From contig NZ_SADE01000001.1 of NCBI RefSeq assembly GCF_004005845.1, positions 1,488,001 to 1,552,000 on the forward strand: a DNA stretch of 64,000 nucleotides, read 5' to 3'. This DNA is from Hwanghaeella grinnelliae. Lineage in GTDB: Bacteria > Pseudomonadota > Alphaproteobacteria > UBA8366 > Aestuariispiraceae. The notes below the pieces were generated by a model. It was not told the DNA's origin, searched no databases, and worked only from the letters and a program-made list of their open reading frames with translations. This document shows positions 18,611-26,793 of this stretch, one piece after another. The first letter of the stretch is position 1. Each line of letters opens with the position of its first letter. Position numbers and translations under genes: made by a program.

Positions 18611-20292
18611 TGAGCACCGACGCGACCGCAGACCGCAAGAATACCCGCACCGTGCGCGCGCCGACGGGAACGGAGCTGAATTGCAAATCCTGGCTGACCG
18701 AAGCGCCGTACCGGATGCTGATGAACAATCTGGACCCGGACGTTGCGGAAAACCCGCATGAACTGGTGGTCTATGGCGGCATCGGCCGGGCGGCGCGGAC
18801 CTGGACCGATTTCGACCGCATCGCCGCCAGCCTGGAAGGGCTGGAGGAAGACGAGACCCTTCTGGTCCAGTCCGGCAAGCCGGTCGGTGTGTTCAAGACG
18901 CATGAGAACGCGCCGCGGGTGTTGATCGCCAATTCCAATCTGGTGCCCCATTGGGCGACTTGGGACCATTTCCACAAGTTGGATAAGGTCGGCCTGATGA
19001 TGTACGGCCAGATGACGGCGGGATCTTGGATCTATATCGGGTCGCAGGGCATCGTGCAGGGCACCTACGAGACCTTCGTGGAAGCCGGCCGCCAGCATTA
19101 CCAGGGCGACCTGACCGGCAAGTGGATTCTGACCGGCGGTCTTGGCGGTATGGGCGGCGCGCAGCCGCTTGCCGCCACCATGGCCGGCGCCAGTTGTCTG
19201 GCCGTCGAATGCGACGAGACCCGCATCGATTTCCGCCTGCGTACGCGGTATGTGGACGAAAAGGCGACGACGCTGGACGATGCGCTGGCCATCATAAACA
19301 AGGCGACGTCCGAAAGGCGTGCGGTTTCGGTCGGGTTGCTGGGCAATACGGCGGATGTTTTCCCGGAATTGGTGAAGCGCGGGGTGCATCCGGATATCGT
19401 CACCGATCAGACCTCGGCCCATGACCCGATCAACGGCTATCTGCCGCAGGGCTGGTCCCTGGCGCAGTGGCGGGAAAAGCGGGAGAGCGACCCCAAATCT
19501 GTGGAAAAGGCCGCCCGTGCCTCCATGAAGGTGCATGTGCAGGCGATGCTGGATTTCTGGAAAGCGGGCGTGCCGACGCTCGACTACGGCAACAACATCC
19601 GCCAGGTGGCGTTCGAGGAAGGGCTGGAAAACGCCTTCGATTTTCCGGGTTTCGTGCCCGCCTATATCCGCCCGCTGTTCTGCCGGGGCGTCGGGCCGTT
19701 CCGGTGGTGCGCGCTCAGCGGCGACCCGGAAGACATCTACAAGACCGACGCCAAGGTGAAGGAACTGCTGCCCGACAACGAACACCTGCACAATTGGCTC
19801 GACATGGCGCGGGAGCGGATCTCTTTCCAGGGCCTGCCGGCGCGGATTTGCTGGGTCGGGCTGGGTGATCGGCATCGGTTGGGCCTGGCGTTCAATGAGA
19901 TGGTGGCGTCCGGCGAATTGAAGGCCCCCATCGTCATCGGCCGCGACCATCTGGATTCAGGATCGGTGGCCAGCCCGAACCGCGAGACGGAAGGCATGAA
20001 AGACGGCTCCGACGCCGTTTCCGACTGGCCGCTGCTCAACGCGTTGCTCAACACTGCCAGTGGCGCGACCTGGGTGTCGCTGCATCATGGCGGCGGCGTC
20101 GGCATGGGCTTCAGCCAGCATGCCGGCATGGTCGTCGTCTGTGACGGGACGGAAGACGCGGCCAAGCGCGTCGGCCGCGTGCTGTGGAACGACCCCGCCA
20201 CCGGCGTCATGCGCCATGCGGATGCCGGCTACGACATCGCCATCGATTGCGCCAAGGAAAAGGGACTGAACCTGCCGGGGATACTGGGGTAG
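18610..20292 (+). CDS. hutU: Urocanate hydratase
   Basis: Second histidine-degradation enzyme, hydrating urocanate to imidazolonepropionate with NAD as a tightly bound catalytic cofactor (560 aa, full length). The open frame extends far upstream through hutH, but the true start is the ATG at 18610 overlapping the hutH stop ([13 protein letters not shown]). Motifs include [20 protein letters not shown] near residues 135-155, the Rossmann-type [11 protein letters not shown] segment, and the catalytic-region [10 protein letters not shown]. The C-terminal [15 protein letters not shown] is also typical. Confidence 0.97.
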   Translation: MSTDATADRKNTRTVRAPTGTELNCKSWLTEAPYRMLMNNLDPDVAENPHELVVYGGIGRAARTWTDFDRIAASLEGLEEDETLLVQSGKPVGVFKTHENAPRVLIANSNLVPHWATWDHFHKLDKVGLMMYGQMTAGSWIYIGSQGIVQGTYETFVEAGRQHYQGDLTGKWILTGGLGGMGGAQPLAATMAGASCLAVECDETRIDFRLRTRYVDEKATTLDDALAIINKATSERRAVSVGLLGNTADVFPELVKRGVHPDIVTDQTSAHDPINGYLPQGWSLAQWREKRESDPKSVEKAARASMKVHVQAMLDFWKAGVPTLDYGNNIRQVAFEEGLENAFDFPGFVPAYIRPLFCRGVGPFRWCALSGDPEDIYKTDAKVKELLPDNEHLHNWLDMARERISFQGLPARICWVGLGDRHRLGLAFNEMVASGELKAPIVIGRDHLDSGSVASPNRETEGMKDGSDAVSDWPLLNALLNTASGATWVSLHHGGGVGMGFSQHAGMVVVCDGTEDAAKRVGRVLWNDPATGVMRHADAGYDIAIDCAKEKGLNLPGILG

Positions 20293-20440
20293 GCATTACA
20301 GGCAATTGTATTTGGAACATGTTTCCCGATGCCTGGGCAGTTACCCGTAGTTGATAAAAATAGTATGAATCCGATTGAAAGGAGTGGGGCCTTGTGGCGT
20401 GTTTGCTCCATTGTCATACAGCCGAGTGCGTGGAGGTAGT

Positions 20441-20995
20441 GTGAAGCGCAAACATAATTTGCTTGTTCTCCTGGTGTGTGCCGCGCTGGCAGGATGTGCC
20501 ACAGCAAAGACTCCAAAGGATAATTCGATTGCGCGGGGCGTCAGTCTGGTGGAACTGCGCGAACAAGTGGAGGGTGCACCGGTAGTCCGGTTCGACCCGA
20601 TTGACGGTGAAACCCTCTTTGAGGCCATGGCGCCTATTCTTCGCGAGAAGGGATTCAGTCCGTTCAAGAACAATACCGATCCGCTTATCGTTTCGGCGTA
20701 TTTCCGGAAGGATTTCTCCTTTGGAGAGAAGCTGGCAAAAAGCCTAATCGCTGGATTGTTCACCGGCAGTGCATTCTCGAGCGAGGAAAGAGTGCAATCC
20801 TACATGTCGATCGTTGCGACGCGTGGTGAAGACGAACGCGGCGCGTATATGGAGATGGACGGCCGATTGACGAAGTTCGCGACGACATCCGGCGGTGTTG
20901 GCGTGCGCGGTAGCAATGCCGCCTTGAAGAAAGAGTTCCTGGTTGAACTTGTAACGGCTGCCGGCGCGAAGGTGAGAGAGACCGATGCCGAATAG
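20441..20995 (+). CDS. Predicted lipoprotein of unknown function
   Basis: 184-aa protein beginning at a GTG that follows GGAGGTA. It has a lipoprotein signal peptide with basic start KRKHN and lipobox LAGC (cysteine at about residue 18), so the mature protein is membrane-anchored in the periplasm. The rest is soluble with no family I recognise (segments VRFDPIDGETLFEAMAPILR and VRGSNAALKKEFLVELV). The 3' end overlaps the next exported protein by 11 bp, so the pair probably acts together. Confidence 0.7.
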   Translation: MKRKHNLLVLLVCAALAGCATAKTPKDNSIARGVSLVELREQVEGAPVVRFDPIDGETLFEAMAPILREKGFSPFKNNTDPLIVSAYFRKDFSFGEKLAKSLIAGLFTGSAFSSEERVQSYMSIVATRGEDERGAYMEMDGRLTKFATTSGGVGVRGSNAALKKEFLVELVTAAGAKVRETDAE

Positions 20996-21515
20996 CCATA
21001 TTGGGGCTGTAATACTCGCAATTCTGATCGCTTGCCCCTTGCAAGCTGTCCGTGCCGAACCGTTAGACTACTGGTTGAGTAACGTCTGTTCGTTCACCAA
21101 GCCTGACGATCTCAGCATAACTCTTGTTGCTGATGTCGGGGAGAACTACCGGGCAACCAACGTGACTCTACAGCAAGTGAACAGCGCCATAGCGCGAACG
21201 ATGCATGATTTCGGTTTTGTCATCCGCATGTTCTATTCGGTCGAGGGCGAAACTGTTGCGATGGGGGAACAGGACGCGAACGGGCTTTTCTCCGTTGGGA
21301 ACCCATACATAAAACAAGAATCCGCCGTATACAGATTCCTGATCGAGTTTGAAGCCAGCGAGAATAAGGCTCCGAATAGAGGCAATGTTGTAAACCTTAA
21401 TCTGAAAGCATCCAAATACGACAATCCGCTTCGGGACCCGTGTCTATACAGCACGTTCATCGCGCGGTTTGCTAAAAATCTCCCGGTCGCGGCGGAATTG
21501 TCGAGTGCAAACTAG
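20985..21515 (+). CDS. Secreted protein of unknown function
   Basis: 176 aa with a signal peptide (GAVILAILIACPLQAVRA, cleavage before EPLDYW). It overlaps the lipoprotein gene by 11 bp and is probably translationally coupled to it. No known domain was recognised. Two cysteines (near 32 and 158) may form a disulphide in the periplasm. Base composition is somewhat more AT-rich than the flanking hut and amidohydrolase genes, which could mean recent acquisition. Confidence 0.65.
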   Translation: MPNSHIGAVILAILIACPLQAVRAEPLDYWLSNVCSFTKPDDLSITLVADVGENYRATNVTLQQVNSAIARTMHDFGFVIRMFYSVEGETVAMGEQDANGLFSVGNPYIKQESAVYRFLIEFEASENKAPNRGNVVNLNLKASKYDNPLRDPCLYSTFIARFAKNLPVAAELSSAN

Positions 21516-21611
21516 ATGTACAGGCTGCCAAGATATCTAAGGTATCGACATTGAATGCGCCTGGAACGAGGATCTGAAGCTGCCGGGAAGTTTGCGTTAA
21601 AGGTTTCCAAC

Positions 21612-22967
21612 ATGGATACGATCATCACCAACGCGACGGTCATTACCGTCGATGGCAGTGGCACCATTTACCAGCCGGGCGCAGTCGTGGTGCGTGGGGA
21701 TCGGATCGCGGATATCGGGCCGTCGGCTGAGGTCGAGGCGCGGAACCCCGATGTGGCCAAGCGCATCGACGGGCGCGGGCGCGTCGTGCTGCCGGGCTTC
21801 GTCAGTGTGCACAATCACCTCGGCTATTCCGTGTTTCGCGGGCGGGCCGAAGATATCGGGCATGACGCGGTGATGGGCCTCTACGTGCCCATGAGCACGA
21901 TCCTGGCGCGCGAGGAACGCGCCCTGCTGGCGGCGCTGTCGACCGCCGAGCTGCTGCGGGGCGGGGTCACTACCGTCCTGCAGATGGAAGAGGATGCGGA
22001 TGTTTCCGCCGCTTTCGTAGAGGAAATCGGTATGCGCGCGGCGCTTGGCATCATGGCGAGCGATATCGACGTCGCGGCGCTGAAGCAAGGCCGTATCGTG
22101 TTCGATGAGGCGATCCGCGCCGCGCAAATCGCGCAATCTACGCGGTTGGCTGAAGAGGTGCACGGACGGGCCAATGGTCGACTGACCGCGGTGATGGCCG
22201 CCAACACTGCGTCCACGTCGTCGCCCGAATTGCTGCGGGCCTTGCGCGACGTCGCGGATCGCTTGGGCGTGCCGGTTTCCATGCATATTGGGATCGGTGA
22301 AGCGCCGGACGTGAAGGCGGTGCATTCCGGTGCGGGCGTATTCGATTTTTGCCGCGATAACGGCTTCCTGGATGAACGCGCCATTGCGGTTCATTGCTAT
22401 CAATTGGAAGACGGAGATGTTGAAAGGCTGGCGCTATCAGGCGCGGCGCTTGCCCATTGCCCGCTGATGAACCAGTTCCGGGGCGCCATCGCGCCGGCTG
22501 AGACCCTGCGGGAGCATGGGGTCCGCGTGGGCCTGGGCATCGATAACTATTTCTCCGACCATTTCGAGGTGATCCGCTCACGCATCGCGGTTGCCCGCAT
22601 TCGCGCCAACGATCCCTCGGTGGTTCAGTCTATGGATGCCCTGGCGGATGCCACGATACGGTCGGCAGAGGTTATGGGCATGGCCGACCAGATCGGGTCG
22701 CTGGAAATCGGCAAGAAGGCGGATTTGCAGATCGTGGATGCCCGGCGCTATGGCCTTGCGCCGCTGAACGATCCGGTCCGGACATTGGTTTATCACGGTC
22801 ACGGCAAGGATATCGAAACGGTCATGGTCGATGGCCGGATCGTCGTCGAGGACGGTCGCGTGACGGGCGTGGACGAGACAGCCCTGATCGATGAAGCTGC
22901 GCGCGCCGGCGAAGCGGCTTGGGCTCGTTTCAAGGATGCGCATGGGTCCTATGTGGCACCGCATTGA
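21612..22967 (+). CDS. Amidohydrolase-superfamily enzyme (deaminase or chlorohydrolase-like)
   Basis: Cytosolic metal-dependent hydrolase of 451 aa in the AtzA/TrzA/SAH-deaminase branch. The start MDTIITNATVITVDG is the usual beta-strand opening; an upstream in-frame extension to 21555 lacks family character. Metal ligands visible are H67-N-H69, a later His in SMHIGIGE, His in VHCYQLED, and Asp in GLGIDN. The C-terminal composite domain ends with IGKKADLQIVDARR. The usual HxxE deaminase motif is altered (HIGIGE), so the exact reaction is uncertain. Its position after hutHU does not by itself make it a histidine-pathway enzyme, and it lacks the HutF HSHAFQR sequence. Confidence 0.83.
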   Translation: MDTIITNATVITVDGSGTIYQPGAVVVRGDRIADIGPSAEVEARNPDVAKRIDGRGRVVLPGFVSVHNHLGYSVFRGRAEDIGHDAVMGLYVPMSTILAREERALLAALSTAELLRGGVTTVLQMEEDADVSAAFVEEIGMRAALGIMASDIDVAALKQGRIVFDEAIRAAQIAQSTRLAEEVHGRANGRLTAVMAANTASTSSPELLRALRDVADRLGVPVSMHIGIGEAPDVKAVHSGAGVFDFCRDNGFLDERAIAVHCYQLEDGDVERLALSGAALAHCPLMNQFRGAIAPAETLREHGVRVGLGIDNYFSDHFEVIRSRIAVARIRANDPSVVQSMDALADATIRSAEVMGMADQIGSLEIGKKADLQIVDARRYGLAPLNDPVRTLVYHGHGKDIETVMVDGRIVVEDGRVTGVDETALIDEAARAGEAAWARFKDAHGSYVAPH

Positions 22968-23101
22968 GCGGGATGTCCGAGGCGCTCAGAATAATATTGT
23001 TAATCACTGATTTACGGTTTTCTACTATAGTGGATCCAACCGGCCCTCGCGTCATTGCGGAAGAACGTGGCTGGGTAAGGATAACCGCGTGGGAGGAACC
23101 C

Positions 23102-23320
23102 GTGTTCAATAAGAATATGCATATATTGGATAGTGCGCTCAGGCTCGTGTTGGGCGGTATTTTAGTATGGGCCGGGTTCTTCGACAGCAGCTTCATCGCG
23201 AATACCTGGGTCAGCGTCGCTGTCGGCCTGTTCGGCGTCTTGAACGTGGTCTCGGCCGTCATCGGGTTTTGCCCCGTGTATCACTTGGCCGGGTTGAGTT
23301 CGAGGCGGAGCGAAGGCTGA
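23102..23320 (+). CDS. DUF2892 (YgaP-like) small inner-membrane protein
   Basis: 72-aa membrane protein starting at a GTG five bases after GGGAGGA. It has two hydrophobic helices separated by a short loop, with the DUF2892 pattern NMHILDSALRLVLGGILV, then FGVLNVVSAVIGFCPVYHL with its conserved GxCPxY. In the family this module is often fused or adjacent to rhodanese domains; here it stands alone. A sensor kinase starts one base after its stop, suggesting an operon. Confidence 0.85.
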   Translation: MFNKNMHILDSALRLVLGGILVWAGFFDSSFIANTWVSVAVGLFGVLNVVSAVIGFCPVYHLAGLSSRRSEG

Positions 23321-23321
23321 C

Positions 23322-24668
23322 GTGCGCAAGGATAAGCTGACGGTTGTCGCCGTCGCCGTTGTCAGTTTTTTCGTTTTCGTTTTTCTCGGCGCCGTTTCTC
23401 TCGAATCCGCGACATCGCTCAGCATCATCAATCAGCAACGCATCCTCCGCGCCCTTTTGGCGGTGCCAGGGTCTGCGGAAATGACGCCGGAGGATATATT
23501 GGCGTCCTTGAGCGACCGGGCGTTCATGGAATCCGGCACTTTCTTCGCGTTCGGCTTGGACGGTGAGGGGAAGGCGACGATTTTGGGGCCCGATCGCGCG
23601 ACGCCCGGAAGGGCGGCGTTGGTCGCCCATATCCAAAACAACAGAAATCTTGAGCCGCAGCAGATGTTCTTTGATGCGGATGGGTCGATCTTCGTCTGGA
23701 TCGACGCTTCGATGCCAGGGCATGGAGGCGAACTGTTTTTGGCTTTTCAGCGTCCGGACGACACCTGGCTGACCCGGGCGCGACTGTATTTCGTTCCGTC
23801 GGTCATCGCCATTCTTGTCGTGTTATGGATCAGTGTCTGGTCGGGACTGATCGCAAGGCGGTCGACACGCGCCCACAACCGGCAGCAGGAATTGGAATTG
23901 GAACTCCGCCATCAGGAGGAGGCCAGCCGCGTAAAATCCGCCTTCCTGGCGAATATGAACCATGAATTGAGGACGCCGCTTAACGCCATTCTTGGTTTTT
24001 CGCAGATGATGCAGATGCAGATCTTCGGACCGATCGGGCACGAAAAGTACAAGGAATATGTCGAGAACATCATCTTCGCGAGCACGCATCTTAGGAAGTT
24101 GATCGGCAATATCCTGGATATCTCCAAAATCGAAGCCGGCGAGGATTCGCTCGATGAGGAGATCGTCTGTTTCAAGGATGTCGTGGCCGAGTGCTACGCC
24201 ATGACGCAGAAGGATTTCGAAAGCAAGAAGCAGCGGGTTGTTCTGAACCAGGAAGAGAACGCGTGCTGTATCCTGGCCGACCGGCTCAAGATTCGCCAGA
24301 TTCTGCTCAACCTGCTGACAAACGCGAATAAGTTCACCCCGGACGGTGGAACCGTCACCGTTTCGGTCGGGGCAGGACGCAAGGGGGCGGGCGGCCTCTA
24401 TGTGACGGTTGCCGATACAGGCAAGGGGATCGCGGCGGAAGAATTGGAAACCATCCTGAAGCCGTTCAAGCGGTCGCAGGACCAGGCCGACACGGCCAAG
24501 GACGGGTTCGGCCTCGGTTTGCCGCTAAGTTGCGCTCTGGCAAAAATGCACGGGGCGACTTTCGACATGGAAAGCGAGGTCGGGGCCGGTACAACGGTGC
24601 GGATCGTGTTCCCCGAAGAACGCGTTATCCCGCACAACGATATGCAGGATACGGAATCCGCAGCCTGA
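23322..24668 (+). CDS. Membrane-bound sensor histidine kinase
   Basis: 448-aa two-component sensor starting at GTG. There is one transmembrane helix near residues 5-28, an extracytoplasmic sensory segment of about 115 residues, a second helix near 145-168, and a short coiled coil. The HisKA domain has the phospho-acceptor His214 in NHELRTPLNAILGFSQMM. The HATPase_c domain has N box LLNLLTNANKF, G1 VADTGKGIA, and G2 GFGLGLPLS. The FLANMNHELRTPLNA style is typical of PleC/DivJ-like alphaproteobacterial kinases. No response regulator is adjacent, so it is an orphan kinase whose partner and signal are unknown. Confidence 0.92.
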   Translation: MRKDKLTVVAVAVVSFFVFVFLGAVSLESATSLSIINQQRILRALLAVPGSAEMTPEDILASLSDRAFMESGTFFAFGLDGEGKATILGPDRATPGRAALVAHIQNNRNLEPQQMFFDADGSIFVWIDASMPGHGGELFLAFQRPDDTWLTRARLYFVPSVIAILVVLWISVWSGLIARRSTRAHNRQQELELELRHQEEASRVKSAFLANMNHELRTPLNAILGFSQMMQMQIFGPIGHEKYKEYVENIIFASTHLRKLIGNILDISKIEAGEDSLDEEIVCFKDVVAECYAMTQKDFESKKQRVVLNQEENACCILADRLKIRQILLNLLTNANKFTPDGGTVTVSVGAGRKGAGGLYVTVADTGKGIAAEELETILKPFKRSQDQADTAKDGFGLGLPLSCALAKMHGATFDMESEVGAGTTVRIVFPEERVIPHNDMQDTESAA

Positions 24669-24705
24669 TGGGTCCGGTCGTTTGATCGGTCAAAATCAAG
24701 GCCGG

Positions 24706-24757
24706 CAAAAAAGAACGAACCCGCCCAGCCGGTGAGGGAGACCGGCCTGACGGGTTC
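24706..24757 (-). terminator. Rho-independent terminator for the 24790-25026 gene
   Basis: Long hairpin GAACCCG...CGGGTTC with an inner stem GCCGGT/ACCGGC. In the minus-strand direction it is followed by a run of T (A-run 24707-24713 on the plus strand). It sits 33 bp beyond the stop of the minus-strand lipoprotein gene. The converging kinase gene may share it. Confidence 0.75.
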
Positions 24758-24789
24758 GGCATAAGGGGAGGATCAATTGATGGAGACGT

Positions 24790-25026
24790 TTACTCGGCCT
24801 CTTCCATTTTTTCTTTCACATAACCGGCCGCGGCGCCTACGCCCGCGCCGATGGCCGCACCGCAGCTGACGCAGCCGCCCGTCATCAGCGTGCCGGCCGC
24901 GCCGACACCCGCACCGATGGCTCCGCCGCTCAGCGTGCTCTGTTGCGTGTCGTTCAAGTTCGTGCAGCCGGTTGCCAGCCCCAAGGTCAAGATGGAGGCG
25001 GCGATGAGGGATTTGCTATGGGTCAT
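24790..25026 (-). CDS. Glycine-zipper lipoprotein (SlyB/Rick_17kDa-like)
   Basis: 78-aa lipoprotein with a signal peptide and lipobox-like ATGC (cysteine at residue 21). It is followed by two glycine-zipper helices (GGAIGAGVGAAGTLMTGGC and GAAIGAGVGAAAGY) and an acidic tail (KEKMEEAE). Glycine-zipper lipoproteins sit in the outer membrane and are commonly induced by envelope stress (family knowledge). It opens a group of small envelope and stress genes and is followed by a strong terminator. Confidence 0.82.
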   Translation of the reverse strand: MTHSKSLIAASILTLGLATGCTNLNDTQQSTLSGGAIGAGVGAAGTLMTGGCVSCGAAIGAGVGAAAGYVKEKMEEAE

Positions 25027-25273
25027 CTTAAATCTCCTTGGTCACGTTCAAAACGGTCTTAAACACGTTTGTTACGTCCGGTTTCGGTCAAATTCTGATT
25101 TGTCCACCGGGACCGTATGGGGAAGTAACGCTCGGCAATGTACCGAGGTTGCCTGGAAAATGAGGCGATTTTGTGATGCAGGCGGGAAGGGAGCGCAGCA
25201 AAGGGTTTCGGCCAGTCCGGCGCTGCCGAAACTGTCCGGCGCCGCCGAACCTGTCTCGCAGGCTCCGTTCCGC

Positions 25274-25453
25274 CTAATCCAGGTTGAAATGCGCGGAAGA
25301 CGGTCCGGGCGCTTGCGCCGCGTCGTCTTCTACGGCCTTTAAGATCTCGACGCTTTTTTCAACCAGGGCTCCGACGGATCCGTCGGCCATGCGTGCCGAC
25401 ATCAACAGGGACGCCACGCAAAGTATAAGTCCTAAAAGTGCGATCTGCCTCAT
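25274..25453 (-). CDS. Small exported or membrane protein, 59 aa
   Basis: Short gene found by reading the minus strand. The start ATG at 25453 opens MRQIALLGLILCVASLLMSA, a hydrophobic signal or anchor. A helical segment (GALVEKSVEILKAVEDD) and a polar tail ending HFNLD then stop follow. A GAGA-type purine stretch upstream is a weak ribosome site. No family was recognised. It lies between a glycine-zipper lipoprotein and a coiled-coil exported protein on the same strand, so an envelope role is plausible but unproven. Confidence 0.6.
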   Translation of the reverse strand: MRQIALLGLILCVASLLMSARMADGSVGALVEKSVEILKAVEDDAAQAPGPSSAHFNLD

Positions 25454-25598
25454 AGCTGTTTCTCTAGAGGTAATGGATCTGTACGCATTCGATTATATAG
25501 TTCCCAACCGGCACGCGGGAACCGCATCGGCAGCGTCGTTGTCCGAGGCTGCCGACGCGGCACCGTGTTATCCGGTTGGATTGACTTCAAGGGGAGGG

Positions 25599-26024
25599 TT
25601 AACCGCCCTGAAGTTCGTTCCAGGCGGCCTCAAGGCGTTTGATCGATTCATCGAACTTCGCTTTGGCCTCTTCCCAGTTTTCCTCACTGGCTTCCTGGAC
25701 CTCGTCCCAAGAACTTTGGACATCGGCCCATGCTTCATCCAGCGCTTCGCCGGCATCTTCGGCGACATTCTCGGCGTTATCATCCGCCGCTTCCAAATGT
25801 TTGGCGATCTGGTCCGTCCAACTGTCGAACGTTTCTTCGATGGCCTTCTTTTGCTCTTCGAAGGTCGTTTCCTGATCGTTCGATGCCGCCGCGATCTGAA
25901 CCGAGGCGGTGTCGTGGCTATCGGCTGCGTTCGCGATTCCGGCGGTGGCGATTCCAGCGGCAGCGACTCCGGTGGTCAGGGCGACCGTAGAAGCGAGGGC
26001 GGTGGTTTTCAAAAGTTTCAACAT
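25599..26024 (-). CDS. Exported acidic helical protein, unknown function
   Basis: 141 aa. It starts after a strong AGGAGG ribosome site, has a signal peptide (MLKLLKTTALASTVALTTGV, ending near ANAADS), and then an almost entirely helical, acidic region (FEEQKKAIEETFDSWTDQIA, through EENWEEAKAKFDESI). Repeating Trp and Glu/Ala heptad-like patterns suggest a coiled coil or apolipoprotein-like amphipathic helices. It is divergent from the csbD gene, with 242 bp between them, and is probably part of the same stress island. Confidence 0.75.
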   Translation of the reverse strand: MLKLLKTTALASTVALTTGVAAAGIATAGIANAADSHDTASVQIAAASNDQETTFEEQKKAIEETFDSWTDQIAKHLEAADDNAENVAEDAGEALDEAWADVQSSWDEVQEASEENWEEAKAKFDESIKRLEAAWNELQGG

Positions 26025-26152
26025 TATTGCCTCCTTTCACTGTGGCATCTGACCCAACAACGCGCCGGCCGTACGGGCGGTTGCAACGTGGTTTGAATTT
26101 TTCCGCCCCAATCCGGTTCGGCTCGGGATTCCGCGAATTTCCCGCGAATTTC

Positions 26153-26178
26153 GCAACCAAGCCGGTGTATCGAGCGTT
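26153..26178 (+). promoter_or_regulatory. Possible EcfG-type promoter upstream of csbD
   Basis: GCAAC (26153-26157), a 17-bp spacer, then CGTT (26175-26178). This is one mismatch from the alphaproteobacterial general-stress consensus GGAAC-N16/17-cGTT. It is located 89 bp before the csbD start, and the surrounding genes are stress-type. Inferred by eye. Confidence 0.4.
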
Positions 26179-26266
26179 GTCTCAATACAAGTCGGCGGGC
26201 GACGCCAGTTACACCGTCGAAATCCCAAGCCGACATTTTGAGAGTAACGGTGGAAAGGAGATCGTG

Positions 26267-26464
26267 ATGAACGAGCAAATTTTGAAAGGCCGCTGGACGG
26301 AACTAAAAGGCCAGGCCAAGGAAAAATGGGGCCGTTTGACCAACGATGAAATCGATCAGGTCGACGGCAATGTCGACCAATTGATCGGCAAACTGCAGCA
26401 ACGCTACGGCTTGGTCGAGGAAGAGGCGCGCAAGGAAGTCAACGCTTGGCTTGAGGCGCGTTGA
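26267..26464 (+). CDS. CsbD-family stress protein
   Basis: 65-aa soluble protein with the CsbD pattern: NEQILKGRWTELKGQAKEKWG, then LTNDEIDQVDGNVDQLIGKL, then GLVEEEARKEVNAW. The ATG at 26267 follows AAAGGAG; the open frame continues upstream without coding character. CsbD proteins are widespread general-stress proteins of unknown biochemical role. A possible EcfG-type promoter lies upstream and a DUF1328 gene follows 56 bp downstream. Confidence 0.93.
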   Translation: MNEQILKGRWTELKGQAKEKWGRLTNDEIDQVDGNVDQLIGKLQQRYGLVEEEARKEVNAWLEAR

Positions 26465-26520
26465 TCGCGAAGCCTCTGTTGTTGCATGGGTCAGAAATTT
26501 AGAGGAAAATTAAGGAGTTA

Positions 26521-26700
26521 ATGATGATTAGGTGGGCAATTCTGTGTTTGATTCTGGCGCTTGTCGCGGCTGTATTCGGCTTCGGCGGCATCGCGGCGGC
26601 CTTTGTCGACGTAGCCCAGATTCTATTCTTCGTCTTCATCGTGCTATTCATTCTGGCAGCTGTTGTCGGGGTGGTGCAGGGGCGCAGACCTCCGCAGTGA
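26521..26700 (+). CDS. DUF1328 small membrane protein
   Basis: 59-aa two-helix membrane protein (IRWAILCLILALVAAVFGFGG, then QILFFVFIVLFILAAVVGV), the compact pattern of DUF1328/YtjA. AAGGAG lies three bases before the first ATG and six before a second ATG at 26524. The latter spacing is better and gives 58 aa. It is commonly co-located with CsbD in stress loci. Confidence 0.88.
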   Translation: MMIRWAILCLILALVAAVFGFGGIAAAFVDVAQILFFVFIVLFILAAVVGVVQGRRPPQ

Positions 26701-26793
26701 CGCACGATTGAACACCGCAGCCGGAGCCGCCCTTCCCGGGCGCGCTTCGGACCGGCGGTGTTTTTACGGCGAAGTGTTACTAGCAAATAGGGG

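Noticed and set aside
21612-22967. Assignment of the amidohydrolase as HutF in the histidine pathway
   Set aside because: It lacks the HutF-type HSHAFQR motif and is separated from hutHU by two unrelated genes.
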